Positions 17,942-26,234 of a stretch of DNA of 64,000 nt are shown here, piece after piece. The notes under the pieces were generated by a model, which was not told the DNA's origin, searched no databases, and saw only the letters and a list, made by a program, of their open reading frames with translations. A program made the translations under genes and the position numbers. The DNA lies in contig NZ_QGKL01000031.1 in NCBI RefSeq assembly GCF_003172895.1, positions 62,001 through 126,000 of the forward strand. Reading direction: 5' to 3'. How positions within the stretch are numbered: the first letter of the stretch is position 1; each line of letters opens with the position of its first letter. This stretch comes from Leucothrix arctica (lineage in GTDB: Bacteria > Pseudomonadota > Gammaproteobacteria > Thiotrichales > Thiotrichaceae).

Positions 17942-18799
17942 ATGCGTTGGAAGGGCCGTAAACAAAGTACGAATATTGAAGATCGCCGAGGTGGTGGCTC
18001 AAGTCGCTCTAAAGGTGGCGCTAAAGTGGGTGGCGTTGGTTTTGTTGTATTACTCCTTATCTATCTATTCACAGGCCAAGGCCAAAACTTTATGGATAAC
18101 ATGGGAGGTGACGCCTCAGTTATCTCTGAAAACAATACAAACAGCCAAGCTGGCTCAGGTATAAACGATGACGGCAGAGAATTTATCGCTGTTGTATTGA
18201 AAGACACAGAAGATGTTTGGAATCCTATTTTCCAACAGGCTGGCCTTCGTTACCAAGAACCTAAAGTGGTACTTTTCGAAGATAGCGTTCGTTCAGCCTG
18301 TGGACTGACCTCTTCAGCTGTTGGCCCTTTCTACTGCCCTGGCGACTTGAAAGTGTATTTAGACTTAGGCTTCTTTAGTCAGTTAAGCCAAATGGGCGTT
18401 AGAGGAGATTTTGCACAAGCCTATGTGGTTGCTCATGAAGTTGGTCATCATGTTCAAAAGCTACAAGGAATTTCTGACAAAGTTCTACAAATGCAACGTC
18501 GTATGAGCAAAGTCCAAGCGAACCAAATGTCAGTGCTACTAGAACTACAGGCTGACTGCTATGCGGGTATATGGGCTAGGCGACAAGCAAACTATCGACT
18601 ACTAGAAGATGGTGACTTAGAAGAAGCTATTAATGCCGCTGGAAATATTGGAGATGACAGAATTCAGCAGCGCTCTGGCGGATATGTTAGCCCTGACTCA
18701 TTTACCCATGGCTCTTCAGCACAGCGCATAGAGTGGCTAAAGAAAGGCATGCTGGGTGGTGACGTTAATAGTTGTGACACTTTTGCTGGGCTTCGCTAG
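17942..18799 (+). CDS. Neutral zinc metallopeptidase, YpfJ/KPN_02809 family
   Basis: This 285-residue protein has a basic Gly/Ser-rich N terminus, one membrane helix (about 29-46), a polar linker, and a domain with the zinc motif His-Glu-Val-Gly-His-His at 165-170 and Glu-Leu-Gln-Ala-Asp-Cys-Tyr-Ala-Gly downstream, where Glu is the likely third ligand. It matches the YpfJ family of predicted neutral zinc metallopeptidases, probably facing the periplasm; no substrate is known. I chose ATG 17942, preceded by GTGAG; upstream in-frame TTG 17909 is unlikely. It is divergent from rpoS and ends in its own strong hairpin. Confidence 0.88.
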   Translation: MRWKGRKQSTNIEDRRGGGSSRSKGGAKVGGVGFVVLLLIYLFTGQGQNFMDNMGGDASVISENNTNSQAGSGINDDGREFIAVVLKDTEDVWNPIFQQAGLRYQEPKVVLFEDSVRSACGLTSSAVGPFYCPGDLKVYLDLGFFSQLSQMGVRGDFAQAYVVAHEVGHHVQKLQGISDKVLQMQRRMSKVQANQMSVLLELQADCYAGIWARRQANYRLLEDGDLEEAINAAGNIGDDRIQQRSGGYVSPDSFTHGSSAQRIEWLKKGMLGGDVNSCDTFAGLR

Positions 18800-18800
18800 G

Positions 18801-18883
18801 AAAAAACGAACATAAAACATACAGAAAACATTAATGCTTAGCTGAATCATGTTCAGTTAAGCATTTTTTTATGTTCGTTTTTC
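18801..18883 (+). terminator. Nested hairpin terminator after the YpfJ-like gene
   Basis: The inner stem pairs 18833-18846 with 18852-18865 (14 bp, one G-T), has a 5-base loop and is followed by seven T (18864-18870): a classic intrinsic terminator. Around it, 18802-18817 is perfectly complementary to 18867-18882 (16 bp), so the whole 82 bases form a nested inverted repeat. The outer arms could make a bidirectional structure or act as an anti-hairpin. Confidence 0.85.
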
Positions 18884-18961
18884 TCTCAAAATAGAAAACC
18901 AACAACCTACTAAGTGACTGTTTTAATTATTTTTATTTTAAATATTTGAGAAAAATAGTTT

Positions 18962-19006
18962 CGTTCAGGTACGTTCAGGTTGGATTCAGCCATTTTCACT
19001 TAATCT
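18962..19006 (+). promoter_or_regulatory. Tandem repeat operator and promoter for a non-coding transcript
   Basis: Two copies of CGTTCAGGT (18962-18970 and 18972-18980) lie one helical turn apart, followed by a third weaker ATTCAG (18984-18989). About 12 bases later is TAATCT (19001-19006), a plausible -10 element, with no good -35. Head-to-tail half-sites spaced 10-11 bases next to a -10 are how OmpR/PhoB-family response regulators (PmrA and QseB among them) bind. This is inference from pattern; the regulator is unknown. Confidence 0.5.
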
Positions 19007-19012
19007 AAGCAC

Positions 19013-19320
19013 GTCTTCAAGATGAATTGCTTTCTCGGGGTTTGTGGTAGCAATTCAACTTGGCTTACGAAATTGATTAATAAAAATTATATAAATGCTG
19101 TTAATGACACTCAATAGCATATCACAAGTCGTAGACATGTTTGGAGACATTCAAGGTAATGCTCTTAATCGACCATGATTGGGGAGTCGGTTTGCTGGTA
19201 GCAAAGAACTTGAACAAGGTAGTCAGGAATTTACGGGGGTATAGTTCTGACATTCAAGCTTAATTGCTTGTTACGCGCCTTAAATGCTTATAGACGAGCT
19301 GTCAAAAGCTCGTCTTTTTT
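19013..19320 (+). ncRNA. Candidate regulated non-coding RNA, about 310 nt
   Basis: Between the terminator of the YpfJ-like gene and the promoter of the next operon lies a stretch with its own promoter-like element upstream and a strong intrinsic terminator at 19292-19320. Internal stems are visible: 19023-19031 with 19049-19057 (9 bp, perfect), and CAAGC/GCTTG around 19255-19270. The only ORF I find is 27 codons (19095-19178) without a ribosome site. It does not resemble tmRNA, 6S, RNase P, SRP RNA or CsrB-type RNA by eye. The exact 5' end is a guess from the -10 position. Confidence 0.5.
19292..19320 (+). terminator. Intrinsic terminator of the candidate ncRNA
   Basis: A perfect 9-bp stem (19292-19300 with 19307-19315), a 6-base loop and six consecutive T. 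The T tract is only on the plus strand. The YpfJ-like gene is already terminated at 18870, so this signal implies a separate transcript. Confidence 0.85.
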
Positions 19321-19375
19321 ATGTCTGTTCACTTCTCATAAAGTCCAATTATTCAATAATTTACACTCCAATTAC

Positions 19376-19406
19376 TTGATAAGCACTCCCTTAGTTCCTA
19401 TATAAT
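19376..19406 (+). promoter_or_regulatory. Sigma70-type promoter of the XpaC/TelA operon
   Basis: TTGATA at 19376-19381 and TATAAT at 19401-19406, or the overlapping TATATA at 19399 which gives the usual 17-base spacing. It lies about 30 bases upstream of a 30-codon ORF and is the only clear promoter before the four-gene operon. Confidence 0.6.
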
Positions 19407-19434
19407 AGATGGGTATTAATGAGGAAAAATAGGC

Positions 19435-19527
19435 ATGCCAAAAACACTGCAACGAATAATCGGCTTCATCTTACTGTCCGCAACCCTCGGATTAGTCTCG
19501 TTACAAGCACTGATCCATATATTCTAA
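19435..19527 (+). CDS. Small hydrophobic peptide (30 aa), head of the XpaC/TelA operon
   Basis: The ATG at 19435 opens 30 codons encoding a short basic N terminus (Met-Pro-Lys-Thr-Leu-Gln-Arg) and one continuous hydrophobic segment of about 20 residues ending in Ile-Phe. This would make a single-pass small membrane protein or leader peptide. GAGG lies 11 bases before the ATG, after a TATAAT-type promoter, and the stop is 11 bases from the start of the XpaC-like gene. The position and the membrane-helix composition argue for translation; there is no recognised family. It is too short for standard gene callers. Confidence 0.55.
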   Translation: MPKTLQRIIGFILLSATLGLVSLQALIHIF

Positions 19528-19538
19528 GGGGCCTATAA

Positions 19539-20393
19539 ATGTCCAATGCAAAACGATATACCCCCGACAACGATTCTTTGGGTCAAATACGCCTTGGCAT
19601 CAAAGGTATTCTGCTTTACCTCATGCCGACACCCGTACTAATTGCAGCCGTTGTTTCATTAGTCAGCGGCGACTTTTGGCCAACCATTATCAATGGCGGA
19701 GCATTTGCAGCCTTCATGTTAGCCGCAGTTATTGCACGACATGGTTTCAAGGTAGAGCATCAGTACCATACAAAAAAATTGGCGATGGCTCCAACGACGC
19801 CATTTAAATCAGTCGCGGCAATCATACTTTCAGTCACAACCGGTGTAACCGCTTGGCTGGCGGCAGACTACAGTTTGTTTAGTAGTATCCTTATTGGTGG
19901 CGCTACCCTATTAGCTTTCTACCTATGTTACGGCTTAGACCCGCGACGCGACAAAACAGGTAATATTGGTTTGGGTGTGAGCGCAGAAGAAGTTTTTGAA
20001 GCGCTAGAGTCTGCCAATATAAAAATCGATGCGATTGAAAATGCACGTAAGACAATAAACAACGTCAAATTTGATCAACACTTAGATCGAATTATTGGCA
20101 AAGCACGCAATATACTGACTGTTATAGAGAATGACCCAACTGACCTGCCCCGCGCACGTAAGTTTTTGAAGGTCTACCTAAACGGTACCCAACGTGTCAC
20201 CGAAAGTTATGCTAAGACACATCGTAACGAAGCAACTACAGTTGAGTTAGATAGTAATTTTGCAAATGTACTGAACTCAATCGAGAGTACCTTTGACGAA
20301 CAACATGAAAAACTAAAAAAACAAGATCGTTTTGATCTTGATGTTAATATTGAAGTGCTTGAAACACAGCTCAAGCGTGAAGGAATACTCTAA
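19539..20393 (+). CDS. XpaC-like membrane protein (5-bromo-4-chloroindolyl phosphate hydrolysis family)
   Basis: The 284 residues fall into two halves: four membrane helices (about 22-42, 48-66, 88-107 and 111-128) and a cytoplasmic alpha-helical domain from about 148 onward. This matches XpaC (PF10112), named for a Bacillus protein linked to X-phos hydrolysis, although real enzymatic activity is doubtful and no catalytic motif is visible. In Bacillus, xpaC is paired with a telA homologue, as here. It is the first large gene of an operon with TelA-like, SPFH and zinc-ribbon proteins, so a role in envelope or anion stress is inferred. Confidence 0.8.
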   Translation: MSNAKRYTPDNDSLGQIRLGIKGILLYLMPTPVLIAAVVSLVSGDFWPTIINGGAFAAFMLAAVIARHGFKVEHQYHTKKLAMAPTTPFKSVAAIILSVTTGVTAWLAADYSLFSSILIGGATLLAFYLCYGLDPRRDKTGNIGLGVSAEEVFEALESANIKIDAIENARKTINNVKFDQHLDRIIGKARNILTVIENDPTDLPRARKFLKVYLNGTQRVTESYAKTHRNEATTVELDSNFANVLNSIESTFDEQHEKLKKQDRFDLDVNIEVLETQLKREGIL

Positions 20394-20453
20394 TCGGCAC
20401 CAATGCACTTATATTAAAAAGCCAATTAACTACTGATTTATTAAGGAATAACC

Positions 20454-21653
20454 ATGTCTGATAATGCGTCTAACACTGTGCAAGCAGCCACTCAAACCGC
20501 AGCACCAGCAGTTGCTGTCATCCCAGGTACGGAAATCGTTCCTGAAAAAACAATTGCACAAGAAATTATTCCTTATGCTCAGGTTGAAACCGTTGAAAAG
20601 CAAGAGCTTGACCAGATTATTCAAGAGATCAACACAAACGACCGTACCAGCATCGTATTTTTTGGTAGTAAAGCTCAAGAGCAAATGAGCAGCATTTCAG
20701 AAAGCATGCTTGAAGGAGTTCGCAATAAAGACCTAGGTGGCGCAAGCGCTTCTCTTAATGACATGGTCGTTGCGATTAAAGGCTTTGACGTAGATGAGCT
20801 AGACCCTAACCGTAAACTTGGCTTTTTTGCACGTCTATTCGGCAAGGCTAAGCCTGTTGTTGCATTCCTTAGTAAGTATGATGATGTGCGCAAGCAAATC
20901 AACAGCATTACAGACCACATGGAAGAGCACAAAACACAGCTGCTTACTGACATTATTTCACTTGATAAGCTATACGAAGCAAACCTAGATTTCTTCCATA
21001 AGCTTGAGCTATATATTGCCGCTGGTGAAGAAAAGCTTCGTATGATGAATGACGTTGAAATTCCAGCACTTGAAGCATCTGCAACTGCTGAAGGCGCTGA
21101 CATGCTTCAAGCACAAGCATTACGTGATTTACGCAGCGCGCGCGATGACTTAGACCGTCGTGTTCATGACCTACGCCTAACGCGTCAAGTGGCTATGCAA
21201 AGCTTGCCAAGTATTCGTCTAGTTCAAGAAAACGACAAGACACTTATCAACAAGATCAATTCGACGTTAATTAACACAGTTCCTTTATGGAAGAACCAGT
21301 TAGCACAAGCGGTCACAATCTTCCGCATGAGCGACGCTGCTGACACGGTTAAGAAAGCGACAGATCTTACTAATGACTTACTAGAGTCAAATGCGACAAA
21401 CCTTCGTACTGCTAACGTAGAAGTACGCAAGCAAATGGAGCGCGGTATTTTTGATATCGAGTCTGTTCGCAAAGCTAACCAAGAGCTAATTGGCACAATC
21501 AACGATAGTTTAGAAATCGCTGAAGAAGGCCGCACCAAGCGCGCATCTGCAGCAACTGAGCTACAGCATCTTGAGGGCGAGCTTAAAGGCGCATTACTTG
21601 CAGCTAAAGCACGTAAAGAAGAAATCGATGCTGCACCAAGCAAAGCATCTTAA
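20454..21653 (+). CDS. telA: TelA-family toxic anion resistance protein
   Basis: The 399-residue protein is soluble and mostly helical with long coiled-coil stretches (about 160-390). It carries TelA/KlaA hallmarks: Gly-Phe-Phe-Ala-Arg-Leu-Phe-Gly-Lys around 122-130 and the Leu-Tyr-Glu-Ala-Asn-Leu-x-Phe segment near 172-179. TelA is known from plasmid RK2 and low-GC bacteria as a determinant of resistance to tellurite and other toxic anions; the mechanism is unresolved. An Ala/Thr/Val-rich N-terminal tail precedes the domain. Gap to the XpaC gene 60 bases, to the SPFH gene 12 bases. Confidence 0.88.
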   Translation: MSDNASNTVQAATQTAAPAVAVIPGTEIVPEKTIAQEIIPYAQVETVEKQELDQIIQEINTNDRTSIVFFGSKAQEQMSSISESMLEGVRNKDLGGASASLNDMVVAIKGFDVDELDPNRKLGFFARLFGKAKPVVAFLSKYDDVRKQINSITDHMEEHKTQLLTDIISLDKLYEANLDFFHKLELYIAAGEEKLRMMNDVEIPALEASATAEGADMLQAQALRDLRSARDDLDRRVHDLRLTRQVAMQSLPSIRLVQENDKTLINKINSTLINTVPLWKNQLAQAVTIFRMSDAADTVKKATDLTNDLLESNATNLRTANVEVRKQMERGIFDIESVRKANQELIGTINDSLEIAEEGRTKRASAATELQHLEGELKGALLAAKARKEEIDAAPSKAS

Positions 21654-21665
21654 GGAGTCATTAAA

Positions 21666-22760
21666 ATGGGTTTATGGGATAAGGTTTTTGGCGAATTCGT
21701 TGATATTATTGAGTGGACAGATGACTCTAACGACACAATGGTTTACCGCTTTGAACGACACAACAACGAGATCAAGTACGGTGCAAAACTAACTGTACGT
21801 GAAACTCAGTTAGCTGTGTTTGTAAATGAAGGTGAAGTGGCTGATGTATTAGGCCCGGGAATGTATCAACTCGAAACCCAAAACCTTCCCTTACTCTCAA
21901 CGCTTCAGCACTGGGATCATGGCTTTTCAAGCCCGTTCAAAGCTGAAGTTTACTTCTTTAACACGCGTCAGTTTACTGACCTTAAGTGGGGCACTAAAAA
22001 CCCAATTATGATGCGTGATAGCGAATTTGACATGGTACGTTTACGTACGTTTGGTACATACAGTACGCGTATCGCTGACCCGGTTACTTTCTTGAAAGAG
22101 ATTGTGGGAACTGATGGTCACTTTACTGTTGATGAAATCAGTGACCAACTGCGTGACTTGATTACTTCTCGTTACGCAACGATCCTAGGCAAGCTTGATG
22201 TACCTGTCTTAGACCTTGCATCTAACTATGACCAGTTAAGTACCTTCATTACTGAACGTATCTCACCTGAGTTTAAGCAGTATGGTTTAGAGCTGACTAA
22301 AGTATTGGTTGAGAATATTTCTTTACCACCAGAAGTTGAAGCAGCACTCGATAAGCGTACCAGCATGGGCATGATCGGTGACCTTGATAAGTACCTAAAA
22401 TTTGGCGCAGCTAAATCAATGGAGTCAGGTAATTCATCAACGGCTTCATCTGCTATAGAGATGGGCGTTGGTTTGGCTATGGCACAAACCATGACTAACC
22501 AACAAGCAGCACCAGCATCCGGCGGTTCAACACCTCCTCCTTTGCCACACCAACAAGAGTGGCATGTGTCTGTAAATAACGCACAAGCTGGGCCGTTTGA
22601 CTCATCAGCACTTGCTCAACTCATTAAACGAGGTGAGTTAACCGCCGAGAGTCTAGTTTGGACTGCAGGTATGTCTAACTGGGAATCAGCAAATGAGCAC
22701 GATTTTTTCCGTAACTTGCTCGCTAACTCACAGTCAACACCACCGCCATTACCTAAGTAA
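21666..22760 (+). CDS. SPFH-domain protein with C-terminal GYF_2 domain (YdjI-like)
   Basis: Residues 1-260 resemble the YdjI/'virion core protein' SPFH family: Gly-Leu-Trp-Asp-Lys at the start, a beta-rich SPFH core (about 30-200), and no membrane helix. After an Ala/Met/Gln-rich segment comes Thr-Pro-Pro-Pro-Leu-Pro, then a GYF_2 domain (about 298-350; Trp-His-Val, Gly-Pro-Phe, Trp-Thr-Ala-Gly-Met-x-x-Trp). The protein ends in a second Thr-Pro-Pro-Pro-Leu-Pro. GYF domains bind proline-rich peptides, so the two flanking motifs could be internal ligands or sites for another copy. SPFH proteins build membrane-associated rings. Confidence 0.85.
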   Translation: MGLWDKVFGEFVDIIEWTDDSNDTMVYRFERHNNEIKYGAKLTVRETQLAVFVNEGEVADVLGPGMYQLETQNLPLLSTLQHWDHGFSSPFKAEVYFFNTRQFTDLKWGTKNPIMMRDSEFDMVRLRTFGTYSTRIADPVTFLKEIVGTDGHFTVDEISDQLRDLITSRYATILGKLDVPVLDLASNYDQLSTFITERISPEFKQYGLELTKVLVENISLPPEVEAALDKRTSMGMIGDLDKYLKFGAAKSMESGNSSTASSAIEMGVGLAMAQTMTNQQAAPASGGSTPPPLPHQQEWHVSVNNAQAGPFDSSALAQLIKRGELTAESLVWTAGMSNWESANEHDFFRNLLANSQSTPPPLPK

Positions 22761-22774
22761 GTAGTTAACGTCAT

Positions 22775-23953
22775 ATGAAAAACTCACAATCGCATTTTCC
22801 GTGCGAACAATGTGGCTCGGATCTATTATATTCGCCAGAGCATCAGTCTCTGGAGTGTGACCACTGTGGATTCAAAAATGAGATCCCGGTGAGCTTCGAG
22901 CCCATTCGTGAGTATGACTTTCGCGAGGCTCTGCAGGATTTAGAGCGCTTGCGAAGCTCTGGACAACTGTCACAAGTCGGGGTAATTAAATGCCCTTCTT
23001 GTGCGGCCCAGTTTGAGCTTAAAGAAAACGAACATGCTGGTAATTGCCCATTTTGTAGTACACCTGTCATTAAAGGTACTGAGCAGTCACGCCATATTCG
23101 TCCTCGTTCATTATTACCCTTCTCAATTACACATGATCAGGCGATAAATGTCTTTGATAATTGGATGAAAACACGATGGTTTGCACCATCTGCACTAAAT
23201 TCACATGCGAAGCGTAATGACAAACTAACAGGTGTTTACTTACCGTATTGGACTTATGACAGCGACACTCAAACTCAGTACCAAGGCCAGCGCGGAACGG
23301 TTTATTACGAGCGCCAAAGCTATATGGCAAGAGTGGACGGTCGTAGTGTCAGAAGAACGCGTAACGTCGCTCGTGTTCGCTGGTCACCAAAGTCAGGCCG
23401 AGTCAGACGACATTTTGATGATGTATTAATTGGTGCCAGTAAAACACTGCCTCGTACTATTATTGATAACCTAGCACCTTGGGATTTAGGCAAGCTAGTA
23501 CCCTATTCTGAAGCTTATCTCAGTGGCTTTAGAAGTGAGATTTACCAAATAACAGTTGATGAAGGCTTTCTGCGTGCACAGCAGATTATGGACTACACCA
23601 TACGACAAGATATTCGCCGAGACATTGGTGGAGATCAGCAGCGTATTAGTCATGCATCAACGGATCATGATAGAACAACTTATAAACACCTACTACTACC
23701 TATTTGGTCCGCTGCATTTAAGTACCGTGGTAAGACTTACCGTTATGTGATTAATGGTCGGACTGGAAAAGTACATGGTGAGCGTCCATTTAGTTTCATC
23801 AAAATCGCAGCAGCAGCCACATTAGCCGCTTCGATGGCTGGCGGTGGCGCTTATGTGATTGACCAAAATGGTGGCTTTGATAATATTCAATTTGGTTCGC
23901 CATCAAGTTATTATGACTACCAAACAACTCAGCCAACATTTCAGGGTTTTTAA
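22775..23953 (+). CDS. Double zinc-ribbon membrane-anchored protein (YdjG-like)
   Basis: The 392 residues open with two four-Cys zinc ribbons: Cys10/13/28/31 and Cys73/76/91/94. A long polar domain follows (100-340) with conserved-looking Leu-Pro-Tyr-Trp-Thr-Tyr-Asp and Leu-Leu-Leu-Pro-Ile-Trp motifs, then one membrane helix (about 341-362) and a Tyr/Gln-rich tail. Proteins like this are often mis-annotated as primosomal or TFIIB-type. In Bacillus a zinc-ribbon gene (ydjG) accompanies the SPFH gene ydjI, the same pairing seen here. Its role is unknown. It starts 14 bases after the SPFH stop and ends the operon. Confidence 0.82.
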   Translation: MKNSQSHFPCEQCGSDLLYSPEHQSLECDHCGFKNEIPVSFEPIREYDFREALQDLERLRSSGQLSQVGVIKCPSCAAQFELKENEHAGNCPFCSTPVIKGTEQSRHIRPRSLLPFSITHDQAINVFDNWMKTRWFAPSALNSHAKRNDKLTGVYLPYWTYDSDTQTQYQGQRGTVYYERQSYMARVDGRSVRRTRNVARVRWSPKSGRVRRHFDDVLIGASKTLPRTIIDNLAPWDLGKLVPYSEAYLSGFRSEIYQITVDEGFLRAQQIMDYTIRQDIRRDIGGDQQRISHASTDHDRTTYKHLLLPIWSAAFKYRGKTYRYVINGRTGKVHGERPFSFIKIAAAATLAASMAGGGAYVIDQNGGFDNIQFGSPSSYYDYQTTQPTFQGF

Positions 23954-24053
23954 TCCCTAACTAGCTTTTAATATAAGCAAACACAGTCGCAACATTGTTA
24001 TTATCTAACGGCTTTGTTATCTTCATTTATTCCTAATCAATAACTTTATACTG

Positions 24054-26234
24054 GTGTGCCGATTGAAACAAAAATATCTCTGGATGTTGTGTGTCAGCGT
24101 TGTTCCAGTATCAGCGCAGGCCGCTGAAGCATACCCTCCTGTATGCCGAGTACCGACACCAAAAACTACCCATCAGCTGATTACTGAAAAGCCTTCTTTG
24201 GATGCTGTCTACCTTGAAGCCGATGGTGGAGCGCTAAACCGTAACGGCGTTTCTGAGCTTTATGGCTCAGTCATAATCCAGCAAAACCAACAGGCAATTA
24301 ATGCAGAGAGCGCCAGCTATAACGGCACAACGGGTAATGTAAATGCCTCTGGCGGCGTTAAGCTCAGTTCTGAAAATACGGACTTTAGTAGCGACAGCAT
24401 TAATTACAATCTTAAAAATCAAACTGGCACTATCACCAATGCTCAATACCAAGTACGTAACTCAAATACGCACGGTAAAAGTAAAAGCATAGAAAAGAAA
24501 AGCATTGATGAAATACAGTTAAATGACGCCACTTATACGACTTGTTCAATACTTGAACCAAGCTGGTATATGTCTTCTAGTAGTATCAACCTCAACAACG
24601 CCACTCAAACGGGTGTTGCACGAGGCGTAACCTTGCGCATATCAGACGTTCCAGTGTTTTATTTTCCCTGGTTATCTTTCTCTTTGAACGACGAACGTAA
24701 GTCGGGGTTTCTGTCACCAAAAATAGGCGTTAGTGATCAGTCTGGTTATGAATTTACGATACCTTACTATTTTAATCTTTCATCGAACTATGATGCGACT
24801 ACCTCAATATCACTATTTTCTGAACGCGGATTAAAACTAGAAAACGAGTTTCGTTTTAAATCAGAGAAAAGCAAGGGGACTTTAGAGTACGACTTTTTCC
24901 CTGAAGATCGTCAGTATGATGATGACTGGAGAGATTACTTTAAACTTGAATTCGAGCATAAAATTTCAGCTAGAAGCAAGGTCACTATAAAGGCTGAAGG
25001 CGTATCAGATGTTGACTACTTCTCTGACTCTAGCGACTCACTGATCTCATCGACAACCTCCGCTTTAGAGCGTGAAGTTGCGTACCTTGTAGAAGGTAAA
25101 AACTGGGACTTCAGCTTATCGGCACTCGACTACCAAGTGCTAGATACCAGCTCTGAAAGCTATGCAAAACTGCCCGAGCTTAAACTTAATTATACCAAGC
25201 CTCATACCTATAACGGTTTAGACGTCGCTGTAAGCACCGAAGCGACTTACTTTGATAGCTCAGACCAAACAACCGGCTTGCGCTTTGACATCGGTGTAAA
25301 AGCCTCTAAACGATTTGGTAATGATGCTTGGTTTGCAAAACCTAGCTTAGAGTATAGAGCGACTCAATACACGCTTGAAGATAATGATGCGGGTAATGAC
25401 TTAAGTCGCTACTTGCCGACTGCGAGTTTTGACAGTGGCCTTTTCTTTGAGCGGACCTTAAGTAACAATCTTACTCAAACATTAGAGCCTAGGCTTTTTT
25501 ACACGTATACCCCGTACGAAGATCAAAGTGCAATTCCTGTGTTTGATACAGGTTTCAGCGACTTGATGACTACGTCAGATTTATTTAAAACTAATCGTTT
25601 TACTGGAAAAGATAGAATCGCTGACACCAACCAATTAACACTAGCAGTGACTTCACGCTTACAAGACCCTAAAACTGGCCAAGAAAAACTGAAAATTAGC
25701 GCAGGTCAAATAATCTATTTTGATGACCGCAAAGTGACACTGGCTGACGATGACACTATCAGAGAAGAAGAAACTGTCTTTGCAGTTGAACTATCTGGCA
25801 AGATAAACGATCAAACTAATTTCTCGGCAAACGCAGTTTGGGATCCTGAAGAAGATGACTGGTCATCTAAAGAAGCTCGACTAAATTACAAGGACAACAA
25901 AAACCGTTCTGTATACTTTAGCTATCAGCACTTAAGTGATGAAGTAAGTGAAGTTGATGCTTCATTTTCGATCCCTGTCAGTGAGAAATGGTCTTTGCTA
26001 GGCCGTGCTGACTATGATCTATTTAACAACCGCTCGTTAGAAGTACTTGCCGGTGTAGAATACCAAGATTGCTGTTGGGGCTCGCGCTTTGTTGCTAGGC
26101 GCTACCTAACTTCAGATAACGAAACATACGATGATGCCCTATTTTTTGAAGTCGAACTAAAAGGACTTGGAAGCGCAGGTAACAGTGCGACCAGCATTCT
26201 TCAGGAAAAAACTTATGGATATGATAAAGACTAA
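24054..26234 (+). CDS. lptD: LPS-assembly protein LptD
   Basis: LptD is the outer-membrane barrel that inserts lipopolysaccharide with LptE. The 726-residue product has a signal peptide ending Val-Ser-Ala-Gln-Ala-Ala, an N-terminal OstA/LptA-like beta-jellyroll (about 45-170) and a C-terminal barrel. Cys pairs expected to form the interdomain disulfides are present near the N terminus, around residue 163 and as the adjacent Cys-Cys near residue 672. The start is GTG 24054 or TTG 24063; neither has a clear ribosome site. The order lptD-surA-pdxA is the classic gammaproteobacterial one. Confidence 0.95.
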   Translation: MCRLKQKYLWMLCVSVVPVSAQAAEAYPPVCRVPTPKTTHQLITEKPSLDAVYLEADGGALNRNGVSELYGSVIIQQNQQAINAESASYNGTTGNVNASGGVKLSSENTDFSSDSINYNLKNQTGTITNAQYQVRNSNTHGKSKSIEKKSIDEIQLNDATYTTCSILEPSWYMSSSSINLNNATQTGVARGVTLRISDVPVFYFPWLSFSLNDERKSGFLSPKIGVSDQSGYEFTIPYYFNLSSNYDATTSISLFSERGLKLENEFRFKSEKSKGTLEYDFFPEDRQYDDDWRDYFKLEFEHKISARSKVTIKAEGVSDVDYFSDSSDSLISSTTSALEREVAYLVEGKNWDFSLSALDYQVLDTSSESYAKLPELKLNYTKPHTYNGLDVAVSTEATYFDSSDQTTGLRFDIGVKASKRFGNDAWFAKPSLEYRATQYTLEDNDAGNDLSRYLPTASFDSGLFFERTLSNNLTQTLEPRLFYTYTPYEDQSAIPVFDTGFSDLMTTSDLFKTNRFTGKDRIADTNQLTLAVTSRLQDPKTGQEKLKISAGQIIYFDDRKVTLADDDTIREEETVFAVELSGKINDQTNFSANAVWDPEEDDWSSKEARLNYKDNKNRSVYFSYQHLSDEVSEVDASFSIPVSEKWSLLGRADYDLFNNRSLEVLAGVEYQDCCWGSRFVARRYLTSDNETYDDALFFEVELKGLGSAGNSATSILQEKTYGYDKD

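Noticed and set aside
19095-19178. 27-codon ORF inside the candidate ncRNA
   Set aside because: No ribosome site and no recognisable peptide features; more likely chance, though a dual-function RNA cannot be excluded.
18984-19320. Identity of the orphan transcript with 6S RNA, tmRNA, RNase P RNA or a CsrB-type sponge
   Set aside because: The conserved ends and core motifs of those RNAs are missing, and GGA motifs are too few for CsrB/RsmZ.
20675-21643. Long open frames antisense to the telA-like gene
   Set aside because: Their Ser/Leu-rich translation is the mirror of the helical Glu/Lys/Ala-rich TelA protein; no start signals or family match.
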